64,000 nucleotides of DNA from Megascapheus bottae (lineage: Eukaryota; Chordata; Mammalia; Rodentia; Geomyidae), in the NCBI GenBank assembly GCA_024803745.1, contig JANJXV010000263.1, positions 1,331,001-1,395,000 on the forward strand. Reading direction: 5' to 3'. Below, one piece after another: positions 25,471 through 38,250 of the stretch (position 1 is its first letter; each line of letters starts with the position of its first letter). The position numbers and the translations under genes were made by a program. A model generated the notes under the pieces. It did not search any database. It had not been told where the DNA came from and worked only from the letters and a program-made list of their open reading frames with translations.

Positions 25471-26299
25471 GGTTAGGGTAAGGGTTAGGGTTAGGGTAAG
25501 GGTTAGGGTTAGGGTTAGGGTTAGAGTTAGGTTTAGGTTTAGGTTTAGGGGTTAGGGTTAGGGTTAGGGTTTGGGTTAGGGTTGTGGTAAGTGTAAGGGT
25601 TAGGGTTAAAGCTAGGGTTAGGGTTAGGGTAAGGGTAAGGTCTAGGGTTAGGATTAGGGGTAGGGTTAGGGTAAGGGTTAGGGTTAGGGTTAGGGTTAGG
25701 ATTAGGGTAAGGGTTAGGGTTAGAGTTAGGGTTAGGGTTGGGGTAGGGTTAGGGTTAGGTTTAGGTTAAGGGTAAGGTTTAGGGTTAGGGTTAGGGTAAG
25801 GGTAAGGTTAAGGTTAGGGTTTGGTATGAGGTTACGGTTAGAGTTAGAGGAAGGGTTAGGGTTAGGATTAGGGTAAGGGTTAGGATTAGGGTTAGTGTTA
25901 GAGTTAGGGTTAGGGTTAGAGTAAGGGTAAGGGTTAGGGTTAGGGTTAGCGTTAGGGTAAGGGTTAGGGTTAGAAGTTAGGGTTAATGTTAGGGTTAGGT
26001 TAAGGGTTAGGGTTAGGGTTATGGTTAGGATAAGGCTTAGGGTTAGAGTAAGGGTAAGTGTTAGTGTTAGGGTTAGGGTTAGGGTAAGGGTTAGGGTTAG
26101 GGTTAGAGTTAGGTTTAGGGTTGGGGTTAAGTTTAGGGTTAGGGTTAGGGTAAGGGTAAGTGTTAGGGTTAGGGTTAGAGTAAGTGTTAGGGTTAGGTTT
26201 AGGGTTAGGGTTAGGGTTAGGGTAAGGGTAAGGGTTAGGGTTAGGGTTAGGCTTTGGGTTACGGTTGAGTTTAGGGTTAAGTTTAAGGTTACGGTAAAG

Positions 26300-29200
26300 G
26301 TTAGGGTTAGGGTTAGGGTAAGGTTTAGGGTTTGGTTTTAGGGTTAAGGTAAGGGTAAGGGTAACGGTGGGGGTAGTGTTAGGGTTAGTTTTAGGGTTAG
26401 GGTTATGGTAAGGGTAAGGGTTAGGGTTAGGGTTAGGGTTAAGTTTGGGGTTACGGTTAGGGTTACGGTTAGGGTTAGTGTTAGGGTAAGGGTTAGTGTT
26501 AGGGTTAGGGTTAGGGTTAGGGTTAGGGTAAGGGTAATGTTTAGGGTTAGGGTTAGGGTTAGGATTAGTCTAAGGGTTAGGGTTAGAGTTAGGGTTAGGG
26601 TTAGGTTTAGGGTTAAGGTAAGGGTAAGAGTTAGGGTTAGGCTTAGGGTTAGGGTTACGGTAAGGGTTAGGGATAGGGTTAGGGTTAGGGTTAGGGTTAG
26701 GTTTAGCGTTGGGGTTAGGTTTAGGGTTAGGTTAGTGTAAGGGTAAGGGTTAGGGTGAGGGTTAGGGTTGAGGTTATGGTTAGAGGAAGGGTTAGGGTTA
26801 GGTTTAGGGTAAGGGTTAGGGTTAGGGTTAGGGTTAGGGTTATGGTTAGGGTTAGAGTAAGGGTAAGGGTTAGGGTTCGGGTTAGGGTTAGGGTAAGGGT
26901 TAGGGTTAGGGGTTAGGGTTAATGTTAGGGTTAGGATAAGGGTTAGGGTTAGGGTTAGGGTTTGGATAAGGCTTAGCGTTAGAGTAAGTGTAAGTGTTAG
27001 GGTTAGGGTTAGGGTTAGGGTTATGGTAAGGGTTAGGGTTAGGGTTCGGGTTAGGGTAACTGTTAGGGTTAGGGTTAGGCTTAGGGTAAGGCTAAGTGTT
27101 AGGGTTAGGGTTAGGGTTAGGGTTAGGGTTATTTTTAGTGTAAGGGTTAGGGTTATGTTTAGGGTAAGGGTAAGTTTTAGTTGTAGGGTTAGTTTTAGGG
27201 TTACGGTTAGGGTAAGGGCAAGGGTTAGGGTTAGGGTTAGGGTTAGGTTTAGGTTAGTTTTAGGGTTAGGTTTAGGGTTAGGGTTAGGGTTAGGGTAAGG
27301 GTAAGACTTATGGTTATGGTTAGGGTTAGGGTTAGGGTAAGGGTTAGGGTTAGGTTTAGGGTTAGGGTTATTGTTAGGTTATGGTTTAGGGTTAGGCTTA
27401 GTGTTAGGGTAGGGGTTAGGGTAAGGGTAAGGGTAAGTGTTAGGGTTAGGGTTAGGATAAGGGTAAGGTTTAGGGTTAGGTTTAGGGTAAGGTTTAGGGT
27501 TAGGTTTAGGTTAAGGGTAAGGTTTAGGGTTAGGGTTAGGGTAAGGGTAAGGTTAAGGTTAGAGTTTGGGTTGAGGTTACGGTTAGAGTTAGAGGAAGGT
27601 TTAGGGTTAGGGTTAGGGTAAGGGTTAGGATTAGGGTTAAGGTTAGAGTTAGGGTTAGGGTTAGAGTAAGGGTAAATGTTAAGGGTTAGGGTTAGGGTTA
27701 GGGTTAGGGTAACGGTTAGGGTTAGAGGTTAGGGTTAATGTTAATGTTAGGTTAAGGGTTAGGGTTAGGGTTAGGGTTAGGATAAGGCTTTGGGTTAGAG
27801 TAAGGGTAAGTGTTAAGGTTAGGGTTAGGGTTAGGGTTAGGGTTAGGGTAAGGGTTAGGGTTAGGGTTAGAGTTAGGTTTAGGGTTGGGGTTAAGTTTAG
27901 GGTTAGGGTTAGGGTAATGGTAAGTGTTAGGGTTAGGGTTAGAGTAAGTGTTAGGGTTAGGGTTAGGATTAGGGTTAGGGTTAGGGTAAGGGTAAGGGTT
28001 AGGGTTAGGGTTAGGGTTAGGGTTAAGGGTTAGGTTTAGGGTTAGGGTTAGGGTAAGGGTAAGGTTTAGGGTAACGGTTGGGAATAGGGTTAGGGTTAGT
28101 TTTAGGGTTAGGGTTATGGTAAGGGTAAGGGTTAGGGTTAGGTTTAGGGTTAAGGTTAGGGTTAGGGTTAGGGTTAGGGTTAGGGTTAAGGGTCAGGTTT
28201 AGGGTTAGGGTTAGGGTAAGGGTAAGGTTTAGGTTTAGGGTTAGGGTTAGAATTAGGGTAAGGGTTAGGGTTAGAGTTAGGGTAAGGGTTAGGGTTAGGC
28301 TTAGTGTTAGGGTAGGGGTTAGGGTAAGGGTAAGTATTAGGGTTAGGGTTAGGATAAGGGTAAGGGTTAGGGTTAGGTTTAGGGTTAGGGTTAGGGTTAG
28401 GGTTAGTGTTAGGGTAAGGGTTAGTGTTAGTGTTAGGGTTAGGGTTAGGGTTAGGGTTAGGGTAAGGGTTGTGGTTAGGGTTAGGGTTAAGTGTTAGGGT
28501 TAGGGTTAGGGTTAGGGTTAGGGTAAGGGTAATGTTTAGGGTTAGGGTTAGGGTTAGGATTAGTCTAAGGGATAGGGTTAGAGTTAGGGTTAGGGTTAGG
28601 TTTAGGTTTAAGGTAAGGCTAAGAGTTAGGGTTAGGGTTAGGGTTAGGTTTAGGGTTACGGTAAGGGTTAGGGATAGGGTTAGGATTAGGGTTAGGGTTA
28701 GGGTTAGGTTTAGCGTTGGGGTTAGGTTTAGGGTTAGGTTAGTGTAAGGGTAAGGGTTAGGGTGAGGGTTAGGGTTGAGGTTACGGTTAGAGGAAGGGTT
28801 AGGGTTAGGTTTAGGGTAAGGGTTAGGGTTAGGGTTAGGGTTAGGGTTATGGTTAGGGTTAGAGTAAGGGTAAGTGTTAGGGTTCGGGTTAGGGTTAGGG
28901 TAAGGGTTAGGGTTAGGGGTTAGGGTTAATGTTAGGGTTAGGATAAGGGTTAGGGTTAGGGTTAGGGTTTGGATAAGGCTTAGGGTTAGAGTAAGGGTAA
29001 GTGTTAGGGTTAGGGTTAGGGTTATGGTAAGGGTTAGGGTTAGGGTTAGGTTTAGGGTTGGGGTTAAGGTTAGGGTTAGGGTTAGGGTAAGTGTAAGTAT
29101 TAGGGTTAGAGTTAGGGTAACTGTTAGGGTTAGGGTTAGGCTTAGGGTAAGGGTAAGTGTTAGGGTTAGGGTTAGGGTTAGGGTTATTTTTAGGGTAAGG

Positions 29201-30400
29201 GTTAGGGTTATGTTTAGGGTAAGGGTAAGTTTTAGTTGTAGGGTTAGTGTTAGGGTTACGGTTAGGGTAAGGGCAAGGGTTAGGGTTAGGGTTAGGGTTA
29301 GGTTTAGGTTAGTTTTAGGGTTAGGTTTAGGTTTAGGGTTAGGGTTAGGGTAAGGGTAAGACTTATGGTTATGGTTAGGGTTAGGGTTAGGGTAAGGGTT
29401 AGGGTTAGGTTTAGGGTTAGGGTTATTGTTAGGTTATGGTTTAGGGTTAGGCTTAGTGTTAGGGTAGGGGTTAGGGTAAGGGTAAGTGTTAGGGTTAGGG
29501 TTAGGATAAGGGTAAGGGTTAGGGTTAGGTTTAGGGTTAGGTTTAGGTTAAGGGTAAGGTTTAGGGTTAGGGTTAGGGTAAGGGTAAGGTTAAGGTTAGG
29601 GTTTGGGTTGAGGTTAAGGTTAGAGTTAGAGGAAGGTTTAGGGTTAGGGTTAGGGTAAGGGTTAGGATTAGGGTTAAGCTTAGAGTTAGGGTTAGGGTTA
29701 GAGTAAGGGTAAATGTTAAGGGTTAGGGTTAGGGTTAGGGTTAGGGTAACTGTTCGGGTTAGAGGTTAGGGTTAATGTTAGGGTTAGGTTAAGGGTTAGG
29801 GTTAGGGTTAGGGTTAGGATAAGGCTTAGGGTTAGAGTAAGGGTAAGTGTCAAGGTTAGGGTTCGGGTTAGGGTTAGGGTAAGGGTTAGGGTTAGGGTTA
29901 GAGTTAGGTTTAGGGTTGGGGTTAAGTTTAGGGTTAGGGTTAGGGTAATGATAAGTGTTAGGGTTAGGGTTAGAGTAAGTGTTAGGGTTAGGGTTAGGAT
30001 TAGGGTTAGGGTTAGGGTAAGGGTAAGGGTTAGGGTTAGGGTTAGGGTTAGGGTTAAGGGTTAGGGTTAGGATTAGGGTTAGGGTAGGGGTAAGGTTTAG
30101 GGTAACGGTTGGGGTTAGGGTTAGGGTTAGTTTTAGGGTTAGGGTTATGGTAAGGGTAAGGGTTAGGGTTAGGTTTAGGGTTAAGGTTAGGGTTAGGGTT
30201 AGGGTTAGGGTTAGGGTTAAGGGTCAGGTTTAGGGTTAGGGTTAGGGTAAGGGTAAGGTTTAGGGTTAGGGTTAGTGTTAGAATTAGGGTAAGGGTTAGG
30301 GTTAGAGTTAGGGTAGGGGTTAGGGTTAGGGTTAGTGTAAGGGTAGGGGTTAGCGTAAGCGTAAGTGTTAGTATTAGGGTTAGGTTTAGGTTAAAGATAA
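26300..30400 (+). repeat. Two consecutive ~2-kb higher-order units in copy 1
   Basis: Several markers are repeated about 2 kb apart: GATTAGTCTAAGGG at 26573 and 28558 (1,985), GTTGAGGTTA at 26767 and 28774 (2,007), and the TTATGGTTATGGTTAGG word at about 27308 and 29363 (2,055). The drifting spacing shows that indels have built up since this unit was duplicated. Both units recur in copy 2 at the same offset as the rest of the block. Confidence 0.8.
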
Positions 30401-31919
30401 GTATTAGGGTTAGATTTAGGGTTACTGTTAGATGTTAGTGTTAGGGTTAGGGTTATGTTGATGGTTAGGTTTAGGGTTAGGGTTAGGGTAAGGGTAAGGG
30501 TTAGGGTAAGGGTTACGGTTAGGTTTAGGGTTAGGGTTAGGGTAAGGCCAAGGATTAGGGTTAGGGTTAGGGTTAAGGTTATGGTTATGGTTAGGGTTAG
30601 GGTTAGTGTTAAGGTTAGGGTTAGGGTTAGGGTTAGGGTAAGGGTTAGGGTTAGGGTTAGGGTAAGGGTTAGGGTTAGGGTTAGGGTTAGGGTTAGGGTT
30701 AGAGTTAGGGTAAAGGTTGGGTTTAGGGTTAGGTTTAGGGTAAGTGTTAGGGTTATGGTAAGGGTAAGTGTAAGGTTTAGGGTTAAGGTTAGGGTTAGGT
30801 TTAGGGTTAGGGTTTGGGTTAGGGTTAGGGTAAGGGTAAGTGTTAGGGTTAAAGTTAGGGTTAGGTTTAGGGTAAGGGTAAAAGGGTTAGGATTAGGGTT
30901 AGGCTTAGGGTAAGGGTTAGGGTTAGGGTTAGGGTCAGGGTTAAGTTTAGGGTTAGGGTTAGGGAAAGAGTAAGTGTTAGAGTTAGGGTTAGGGTTAGAT
31001 TTAGTGTTGGGGTTAAGGATAGGGTTAGGGTAAAGTTTAGGATTAGGATTAGGGTTAGGTTTAGGGTTAGGGTTAGGTAAGGGTTAGGGTTAGGGTAAGG
31101 GTATATGTTACTATTAGGATTAGGGTTAGGGTAAGGCTTTGGATTAGGGTTAGGGTTAGGGTTAGGGATAGCGTTAGGTTTAGGGTAAGGGTAATGGTAA
31201 GGGAAAGGGTAGGGTTAGGGTTAGGGTTAGGTTATGGTTTAGGGTTAGGCTTAGGGTTAGGGTAGGGTTTAGGGTAAGGGTAAGTGGTAGGGTTAGGGTT
31301 AGTGTTAGGATAAGGGTAAGGGTTAGGGTTAGGGTTAGGGTTACAGTTAGGTTAAGGGGTTTGGGTTAGGGTTAAGTTTAAGGTTAGGGTTAGGGTTAGG
31401 GTAAGATTTAGTGTTAGGGTTAAGGTTAGGGTTAGGTTGAGGGTAAGGGTAAGGGTTAGTTTTAGTTTTAGGGTTAGGGTTAGGGTAAGGGTAAGGGTTT
31501 GGGTTAGGATTAGGTTTAGTGTTGGGGTAAAGGTTAGGGTTAGGGTTAGGGTAAGGGTAAGGTTTAGGGTTAGGGTTAGGTAAGGGTTAGGGTTAGGGTT
31601 AGGGTTAGGTTTAGGTTTAGGGTAAGTGTATGTGTTAGTGTTAGGGTTAGGGTTAGGGTTAGCGTTAGGGGAAGCCTAAGGGTTAGGGTTAGGGTTAGGG
31701 TTAAGGTAAGGGTAAGGGTTAGGTTTAGGGTTACTGTTGGTTTAGGGTAAGGTTAGGGTTAGGTTTAGGAAAAGGGTAAGGTTTAGGGTTAGGTTTAGGG
31801 TTAGGGTTAGGGTAAGGTTTAGGTTTAGAGTTAGGGTTAGGGTTAGGTTTAGGGTTAAGGTAAGGGTAAGGCTTAGGGTTATGGTTAAGTTTAGGTTAAG
31901 GGTTAGGGTTAGGGTTAGG

Positions 31920-32590
31920 GTAGGGGTTAGGGTAAGCGTAAGTGTTAGTGTTAGGTTTAGGTTTAGGATAAAGGTAAGGATTAGGGTTAGGTTTAGTGTT
32001 AGGGTTAGAGGTTAGTGTTAGGGTTAGGGTTAGGTTGAGGGTTAGGTTTAGGGTTAAGGTTAGGGTAAGGGTTAGTGTTAGGGTTAGGGTTTGGGTTAGC
32101 GAAAGATTAAGGGTTAGGGTTAGGGTTAGAGTTAGGGTATGGATTAGGGTTAGGGTTAGGGTAAGGTTTAGGGTTACGGTTAGGGTTAGCATTAAGGTTA
32201 GAGTTAGGGTTAGTGTTAGGTTTAGGGTAAGGGTAAGGGTTAGTGTTAGGGTTAGGGTTATGTTTAGGATAAGGGTAAGGTTTAGGGTTAGGGTTAGGGT
32301 TAGGGTTAGGGTAAGGTTTAGGGTTAGAGTTAGGCTTAGGGTTGGGTTTAGGGTTAAGGTAAGGGTAAGGGTTAGGGTTAGGGTTAAGGTTAGGGTAAGG
32401 GTTAGGGTTAGGTTTAGGGTAGGGGTTAGGGTAAGCGTAAGTGTTAGTGTTAGGTTTAGGTTTAGGATAAAGGTAAGGATTAGGGTTAGGGTTAGGGTTA
32501 GGGTTAGAGGTTAGGGTTAGGGTTAGGGTTAGGGTGAGGGTTAGGTTTAGGGTTAAGGTTAGGGTAAGGGTATGGTTTATGGTTAGGGTT
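31920..32590 (+). repeat. 499-bp-offset direct repeat pair
   Basis: GTAAGCGTAAGTGTTAGTG lies at 31932 and 32431. After it, both copies share TTTAGGATAAAGGTAAGGATT, a phase-shifting TTAGAGGTTAG, a GAGGGTTAGG word and TTAAGGTTAGGGTAAGGG. Related but more distant forms of the GCGTAAGCGTAAGTG marker lie near 20.8, 25.0 and 30.35 kb. The pair is present again in copy 2 at 46481 and 46980. Confidence 0.8.
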
Positions 32591-33283
32591 AGGGTTTGGG
32601 TTAGTGTTAGGTTTACGGTTAGGGTTAGGGTAAGGGCAAGAGTTAGGGTTAGGGTTAGGGTTAAGGTTAGGGTTAGGGTTAGGGTTAGGGTTAGGGTTAA
32701 TGTTAGGGTTAGGGATAGGGTTAGGTTTAGGGTAAGGGTTAGGGTTAGGGTTAGGGTAAGGGTTAGGTTTAGGGTTAGGGTTAGGGTTAGAGTGAGATTA
32801 GGGTTAGGGTTAGGGTTAGGGTTAGGTTTGGGGTTAGGGTAAGGGTAAGGGTTAGGGTTAGGGTTAGAGTTAAGGTAACGTTAAAGGTTAGGGTTCGGGT
32901 TAGTGTTACGGTTAGGATAAGTGTTAGGGTAAGGGTTAGGGTTAGGGTTAGGTTTAGGGTTGGGGTTAAGTTTAGGGTTAGGGTTAGGGTTAGGGTAAGT
33001 GTTAGGGTTAGGGTCAGGGTTAGGGTTAGGTTTAGGGTTAGGGTAAGGGTAAGGGTTAGGTTTAGGGTTAGGGTTAGGAAAAGATTAAGGGTTAGGGTTA
33101 GGGTTAGAGTTAGGGTATGGATTAGGGTTAGGATTAGGGTAAGGGTTAGGGTTACGGTTATGGTTAGCATTAAGTTTAGAGTTAGGGTTAGCGTTAGGGT
33201 TAGGGTAAGGGTAAGGGTTAGGGTTAGGGTTAGGGTTAAGGTTAGGGTTAGCTTTAGGTTAAGGGTAAGGGTTAGGGTTAGGT

Positions 33284-33323
<40 letters not shown>

Positions 33324-33600
33324 GGTTAGGGTGACGATTAGGGTAAGGTTAAGGGTTGGGGTTAAGGTTTGGGTCACGGTTAGGGTTAGGGTTAGGGTTT
33401 GGTTAAGGGTTAGGATTAGGTTAAGGGTTAGGGTTAGGGTAAGCGTAAGGGTTAGGTTTAGGTTTAGTGTTCTGTTTTGGGTTAGTGTTTAGGTTAGGGT
33501 AAGGATAAGGGTTAGGGTAAGGTTAGGGTTAGGGTTAGGGTTAGGGAAAGATTAAGGGTTACGGTTAGGGTTAGAGTTAGGGTATGGATTAGGGTTAAGG
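32101..33600 (+). repeat. Three copies of an AAAGATTAAGGG marker
   Basis: AAAGATTAAGGG followed by TTAGAGTTAGGGTATGG occurs near 32102, 33070 and 33547, and is retained in copy 2. A diverged relative with GGGAAATGTTAAGGG followed by TTAGAGCTAGGGTATAGG lies near 63487, outside the 14.5-kb duplication. This is further evidence that separate parts of the window share ancestry. Confidence 0.7.
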
Positions 33601-35199
33601 TTAGGGTAAGGGTTAGGGTTAGGGTAAGGGTTAGGTTAAGGGTAAGGGTTAGGGTTAGATTTAGGTTTAGGGTTAGGTTTAGGTTTAGGGTAAGGTTAAG
33701 GGTTTGGGTTAAGTTTAGGGTTAGTGTTAGGTTAGGGTTAGGGTTAGGGTTATTGTAAGGGTAAGGGTTAGGGTTAGGGTAAGGGTTAGGGTTAGGGTTA
33801 AGGGTTATGGTTAGGGTAAGGTTTAGGGTTAGGGTTAGGGTTAGGGTTAGGGTAAGGGTAAGGGTTAGTGTTAGGGTTAGGGTTAGGGTGAGTGATAGGA
33901 ATAGGTTTAGGGTTAGGGTAACGGTAAGGGTTAGGGTTAGGGTTAGTGTTAGGGTTAAGGTTAGGTTTAGGGTTAGGGTTAGGGTTACGATTAGGTTTAG
34001 GGTTAGGGTAGCGGTTATTGTAAGGGTAAGTGTTAGGTTTAGTGTTAGGTAAGGGTAAGGTTTAGGGTTAGTGTGAGGGTTAGTGTTAGGTTAAGGTTTA
34101 GGTTTAGGGGTTAGGGTTAGGGTTAGGGTTAGATTTAGGATAAGGGTTAGGGTTAGGGTAAGTGTAAGGGTTAGGGCTAGGGTTAGGGTTAAGGTAAGGG
34201 TAAGGATTAGGGTTAGGGTTAGGGTTATGGTTAGGGTAAGGTTTAGGGTTAGATTTAGGGTATGGTTAAGGTTTAGGTTTAGTGTTAGGGTTAGGGTTAG
34301 GTTAAGGGTAAGGGTTAGGTTTAAGGATAAGGTAAGGGTTAGGTTTAGGGTTAGGGTTAGTGTTAAAGTTAGGGTAAGGGTTAGGGTTAGGATTAGGGTA
34401 AGGTTTAGGGTTAGGATTAGGGTTAGGGTTAGGATTAGGTATAGGGTAAGGGTTAGGGTTAGGGTTAAGGTTAGGGTTAGGGTTGGCGATTGGGTAAGGG
34501 TAAGGGTTAGGGTTAGGTTTAAGGTAAGTGTAAGGGTTAGGGTTTGTGTTAGTGTTATGGTTAGGGTAAGGGTTAGGGTTAGGTTTAGTGTAAGGGTAAG
34601 GTTTAGGTTTAGGGTTAGGGTAACGTTTAGGGTTGGGGTTAGGTTTAGGTTTAGGGTTAGGGTAAGTTTAAGGTTTAGGTTTAGGGTTAGGGTTATGTTT
34701 AGTATTAGGGTAAGGGTAAGGGTTAGGGTTAGAGTTAGGGTTAGGGTAAGGTTTAGGGTTATGGTTAGGGTAAGGGTAAGTGTTAGGGTTAGGTTTAAGG
34801 TTAGGTTTAGGATAAGAGTAAGGGTTAGGGTTAGGGTTAACTTTAGGGTAAGATTTAGGGTTAGGTTTATGGTAAGGGTAAGTTTTAGGGTTAGGGTTAG
34901 TGTTAGGTTTAGAGTAAGGGAAAGGGTTACGGAAAGGGTTAGGGTTAGGTTTAGGTTTAGGGTAAGGGTAAGGGTTAGAGTTAGGGTTAGGGTTAGGGTA
35001 AGGGTTAGGGTTAGGGTTAGGGTAAGAGTAAGGGTTAGGGTTAGTGTTAGGGTTAGGATAAGTGTAATGGTTAGGGTTAGGGTTAGGGTTAGGGGTTAGT
35101 GTTAGGGTTAGGTTTAGGGTTAGGTTTAGGGTAATGGTTAGGGTTAGGGTTCGGTTAGGTTTAGAGTTAGGGTTAGGGTAAGGGTAAGGTTTAAGGTTA

Positions 35200-36960
35200 G
35201 GGTTAGTGTTAGGTTTAAGGTTAGGGTTAGGTTTAGGGATAGGGTAAGGATTATGGTTCGGGTTTGGGTAAGGTTAGGTTTAGGGTTATCATTAAGGTTA
35301 GTGTTAGGGTTAGGGCAAGAAAAAGAGTTTGGTTTAGAGTTTGGGTTTGGGTAAGGGTTAGGGTTAGGGTTAGGGGTAATGTTAGGTTTAGGTTAGGGTA
35401 AGGGTTAGGGGTAGGGTTACAGTTAGGATTAGGGTAAGGGTAAGTGTTAGGGTTAGGGTTAGGATTAGGGTAAGGGTTAGGTTTAGGATTAGGGTTAGGG
35501 TAAGGGTAAGGATAAGGGTTAGGGTTAGGTTTATGGTTAGGGTTAGGGTTAGGGTTAGGGTTATTGTAAGGGTAAGGGTTAGGTTTAGTGTTTGGGATAG
35601 GTTTAGCGTTGGGGTTAAGGTTAGGGTTAGGGTTACGGTAAGGGTAAGGGTTAGGGTTAGGGTTAGGTTTAGGGTAAGGGTTAGGGTACGGTTAGGTTTA
35701 GGGTTAGAGTTTGGGTTATGTTTAGGGTTACGCTTAGGGTTAGGGTTTGGGTTGGGGTAAGGGTATGTGTTAGGGTTAGGGTTAGGGTTAGCGTTAGGGT
35801 CGGGTTAGGGTTACAGTTAGGGTTAGGGTTAAGATAAGGGTAAGGGTAAGGGTTAGGTTTAGGGTTAGGTAAAGGTTAGGGTTAGGGTTAGGGTAGGGGT
35901 TAGGGTAAGTGTTAGGGTTAGGGTTAGGGTTATGATAAGGGTAAGGGTTAGGGTTAGGGTTACTTTTAGGGTTTAGGGTTAGGGTTAGGTTTAGGGTTAG
36001 GGTTAGGGGTTAGGGTTAGTGTTAGGGTTAGGGTAAGGGTTAGGGTTAGGGGTTAGGGTTAGTGTTAGATTTAGGTTAATGGTTAGGGATAGGGTTACCT
36101 TTAGGGTTATGATAAGGGTTAGGGTTAGTGTTATTGTTAGAATTAGGGTAAGGGTAAGTTTTAGGGTTAGGTTTAGGGTTAGGGTTATGGTTAGGGTTAG
36201 GGTTAGGTTTAGGTTAGGGTAAGGGTTAGGGTTAGGGTTACAGTTAGGATTAGGGTAAGGGTAAGTGTTAGGGTTAGGGTTAGGATTAGGGTAAGGTTTA
36301 GGTTTAGGGTTAGGGTTAGGGTAAGGGTAAGGGTAAGGGTTAGGGTTAGGTTTAGGGTTAGGGTTAGTTTTAGGGGTAGAGTTATTGTAAGAGTAAGGGT
36401 TAGGTTTAGTGTTTGGGATAGGTTTAGGGTTGGGGTTAAGGTTAGGGTTAGGGTTAGGGTTAGGGTAAGGGTAAGGGTTAGGGTTAGGGTTAGGTTTAGG
36501 GTAAGGGTTAGGGTTCGGTAAGGGTTAGGGTTATGGTTTGGGTATGTTTAGGGTTACGCTTAGGGTTAGGGTTTGGTTGGGGTAAAGGTATGTGTTAGGG
36601 TTAGGGTTAGGGTTAAGGATAGGGTTAGGGTTAGCGTTAGGGTCGGGGTAAGGGTTACAGTTAGGGTTAGGGTTAAGATAAGGGTAAGGGTTAGGTTTAG
36701 GGTTAGGGTTAGGGTTAGGTTAAGGTTTAGGGTTAGGTTTAGGGTAAGGGTAAGGTTGAGGTTTATGGTTAGGTTTAGGGTTAGGGTTAGGGTAAGGATA
36801 AGGATTAGGGTTAGGTTTAGGTTTAGTTTTAGGTTTAGGGTAAGGGTTAGGGTTAGGGTTAGGATTAGGGTTAGCTTTAGGGTTAGGGGAAGGGTAAGGG
36901 TTAGGGTTAGGGTTAGGGTAAATGTTAGGGTTAGGGTTAGTGTAGGGGTTAGGGTAAGTG
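35200..36960 (+). repeat. 2.1-kb duplication, first unit, with an intermediate relative
   Basis: The marker GCAAGAAAAAGAG lies at 35315 and again at 37418 (2,103 apart). TTACGCTTAGGG with a following TATGTGTTAGG and a GGTCGGG lies near 35729, 36555 and 37820. The first and third match best (about 2,091 apart). The middle one, near 36.2-36.9 kb, is a further copy. All are carried into copy 2 at +14,549. Confidence 0.8.
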
Positions 36961-37299
36961 TTAGGGTTAGGGTTAGGGTTAGGATAAGGGTAAGGGTTAG
37001 GGTTAGGGTTACTTTTAGGGTTTAGGGTTAGGGTTAGGTTTGGGGTTAGGGTTTGGGGTTAGGGTTAGTGTTAGGGTTAGGGTAAGGGTTAGGGTTAGGG
37101 GTTAGAGTTAGTGTTAGGTTTAGGTTAAGGGTTAGGGATAGGGTTACCTTTAGGGTTAGGATAAGTTTTAGGGTTAGTGTTATTGTTAGAGTTAGGGTAA
37201 GGGTAAATTTTAGGGTTAGGGTTAGGGTTAGGGTTATGGTTAGGGTTAGGTTTAGGATTAGAGTAAGGGTAAGGGTTAGGATTAGGGTAAGGTTTAGGG

Positions 37300-38250
37300 T
37301 TAGGGTTAGTGTTAGGTTTAAGGTTAGGGTTAGGTTTAGGGATAGGGTAAGGATTATGGTTAGGGTTAGGGTAAGGTTAGGTTTAGGATTATCATTAAGG
37401 TTAGTGTTAGGGTTAGGGCAAGAAAAAGAGTTTGGGTTAGAATTTGGGTTTGGGTAAGGGTTAGGGTTAGGGTTAGGGGTAAGGTTAGGTTTAGGTTAGG
37501 GTAAGGGTTAGGGTTAGGGTTACAGTTAGGATTAGGGTAAGGGTAAGTGTTAGGGTTAGCGTTAGGATTAGGGTAAGGGTTAGGTTTAGGGTTAGGGTAA
37601 GGGTAAGGGTAAGGGTTAGGGTTAGGTTTAGGGTTAGGGTTAGGGTTAGGGTTATTGTAAGGGTAAGGGTTAGGTTTAGTGTTTGGGATAGGCTTAGGGT
37701 TGGGGTTAATGTTAGGGTTAGGGTTAGGGTAAGGGTAAGGGTTAGGGTTAGGGTTAGGTTTAGGGTAAGGGTTAGGGTTCGGTTAGGGTTAGGATTAGGG
37801 TTTGGGTTATGTTTAGGGTTACGCTTAGGGTTAGGGTTTGGGTTGGGGTAAGGGTATGTGTTAGGGTTAGGGTTAGGGTTAAGGTTAGGGTTAGGGTTAG
37901 CGTTAGGGTCGGGGTAAGGGTTACAGTTAGGGTTAGGTTTAAGATAAGGGTAAGGGTTAGGGTTAGGTTAAGGTTTAGGGTTAGGTTTAGGGTAAGTGTA
38001 AGGTTTAGGGTTATGGTTAGGTTTAGGGTTAGGGTTAGGGTAAGGATAAGGATTAGGGTTAGGTTTAGGTTTAGGTTTAGGGTTAGGGTAAGGGTTAGGG
38101 TTAGGGTTAGGATTAGGGTTAAGTTTAGGGTTAGGGGAAGGGTAAGGGTTAGGGTTAGGGTAAAGATTAGGTTTAGGGTTAGGGTAGGGGTTAGGGTAAG
38201 TGTTAGGATAAGGGTAAGGGTTAGGGTTAGGTTTAGATTTCGGCGTTAGC
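37300..38250 (+). repeat. 2.1-kb duplication, second unit
   Basis: This repeats the order seen from 35.2 kb: a TTATCATTAAGG word, GCAAGAAAAAGAG (37418), the TTTGGG cluster, TTACAGTTAGGATT, TTACGCTTAGGG and GGTCGGGGTAAGGG. It ends near a singular GATTTCGGCG word at 38237. One of the rare differences between the two 14.5-kb copies (38250) lies just after that word. Confidence 0.75.
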
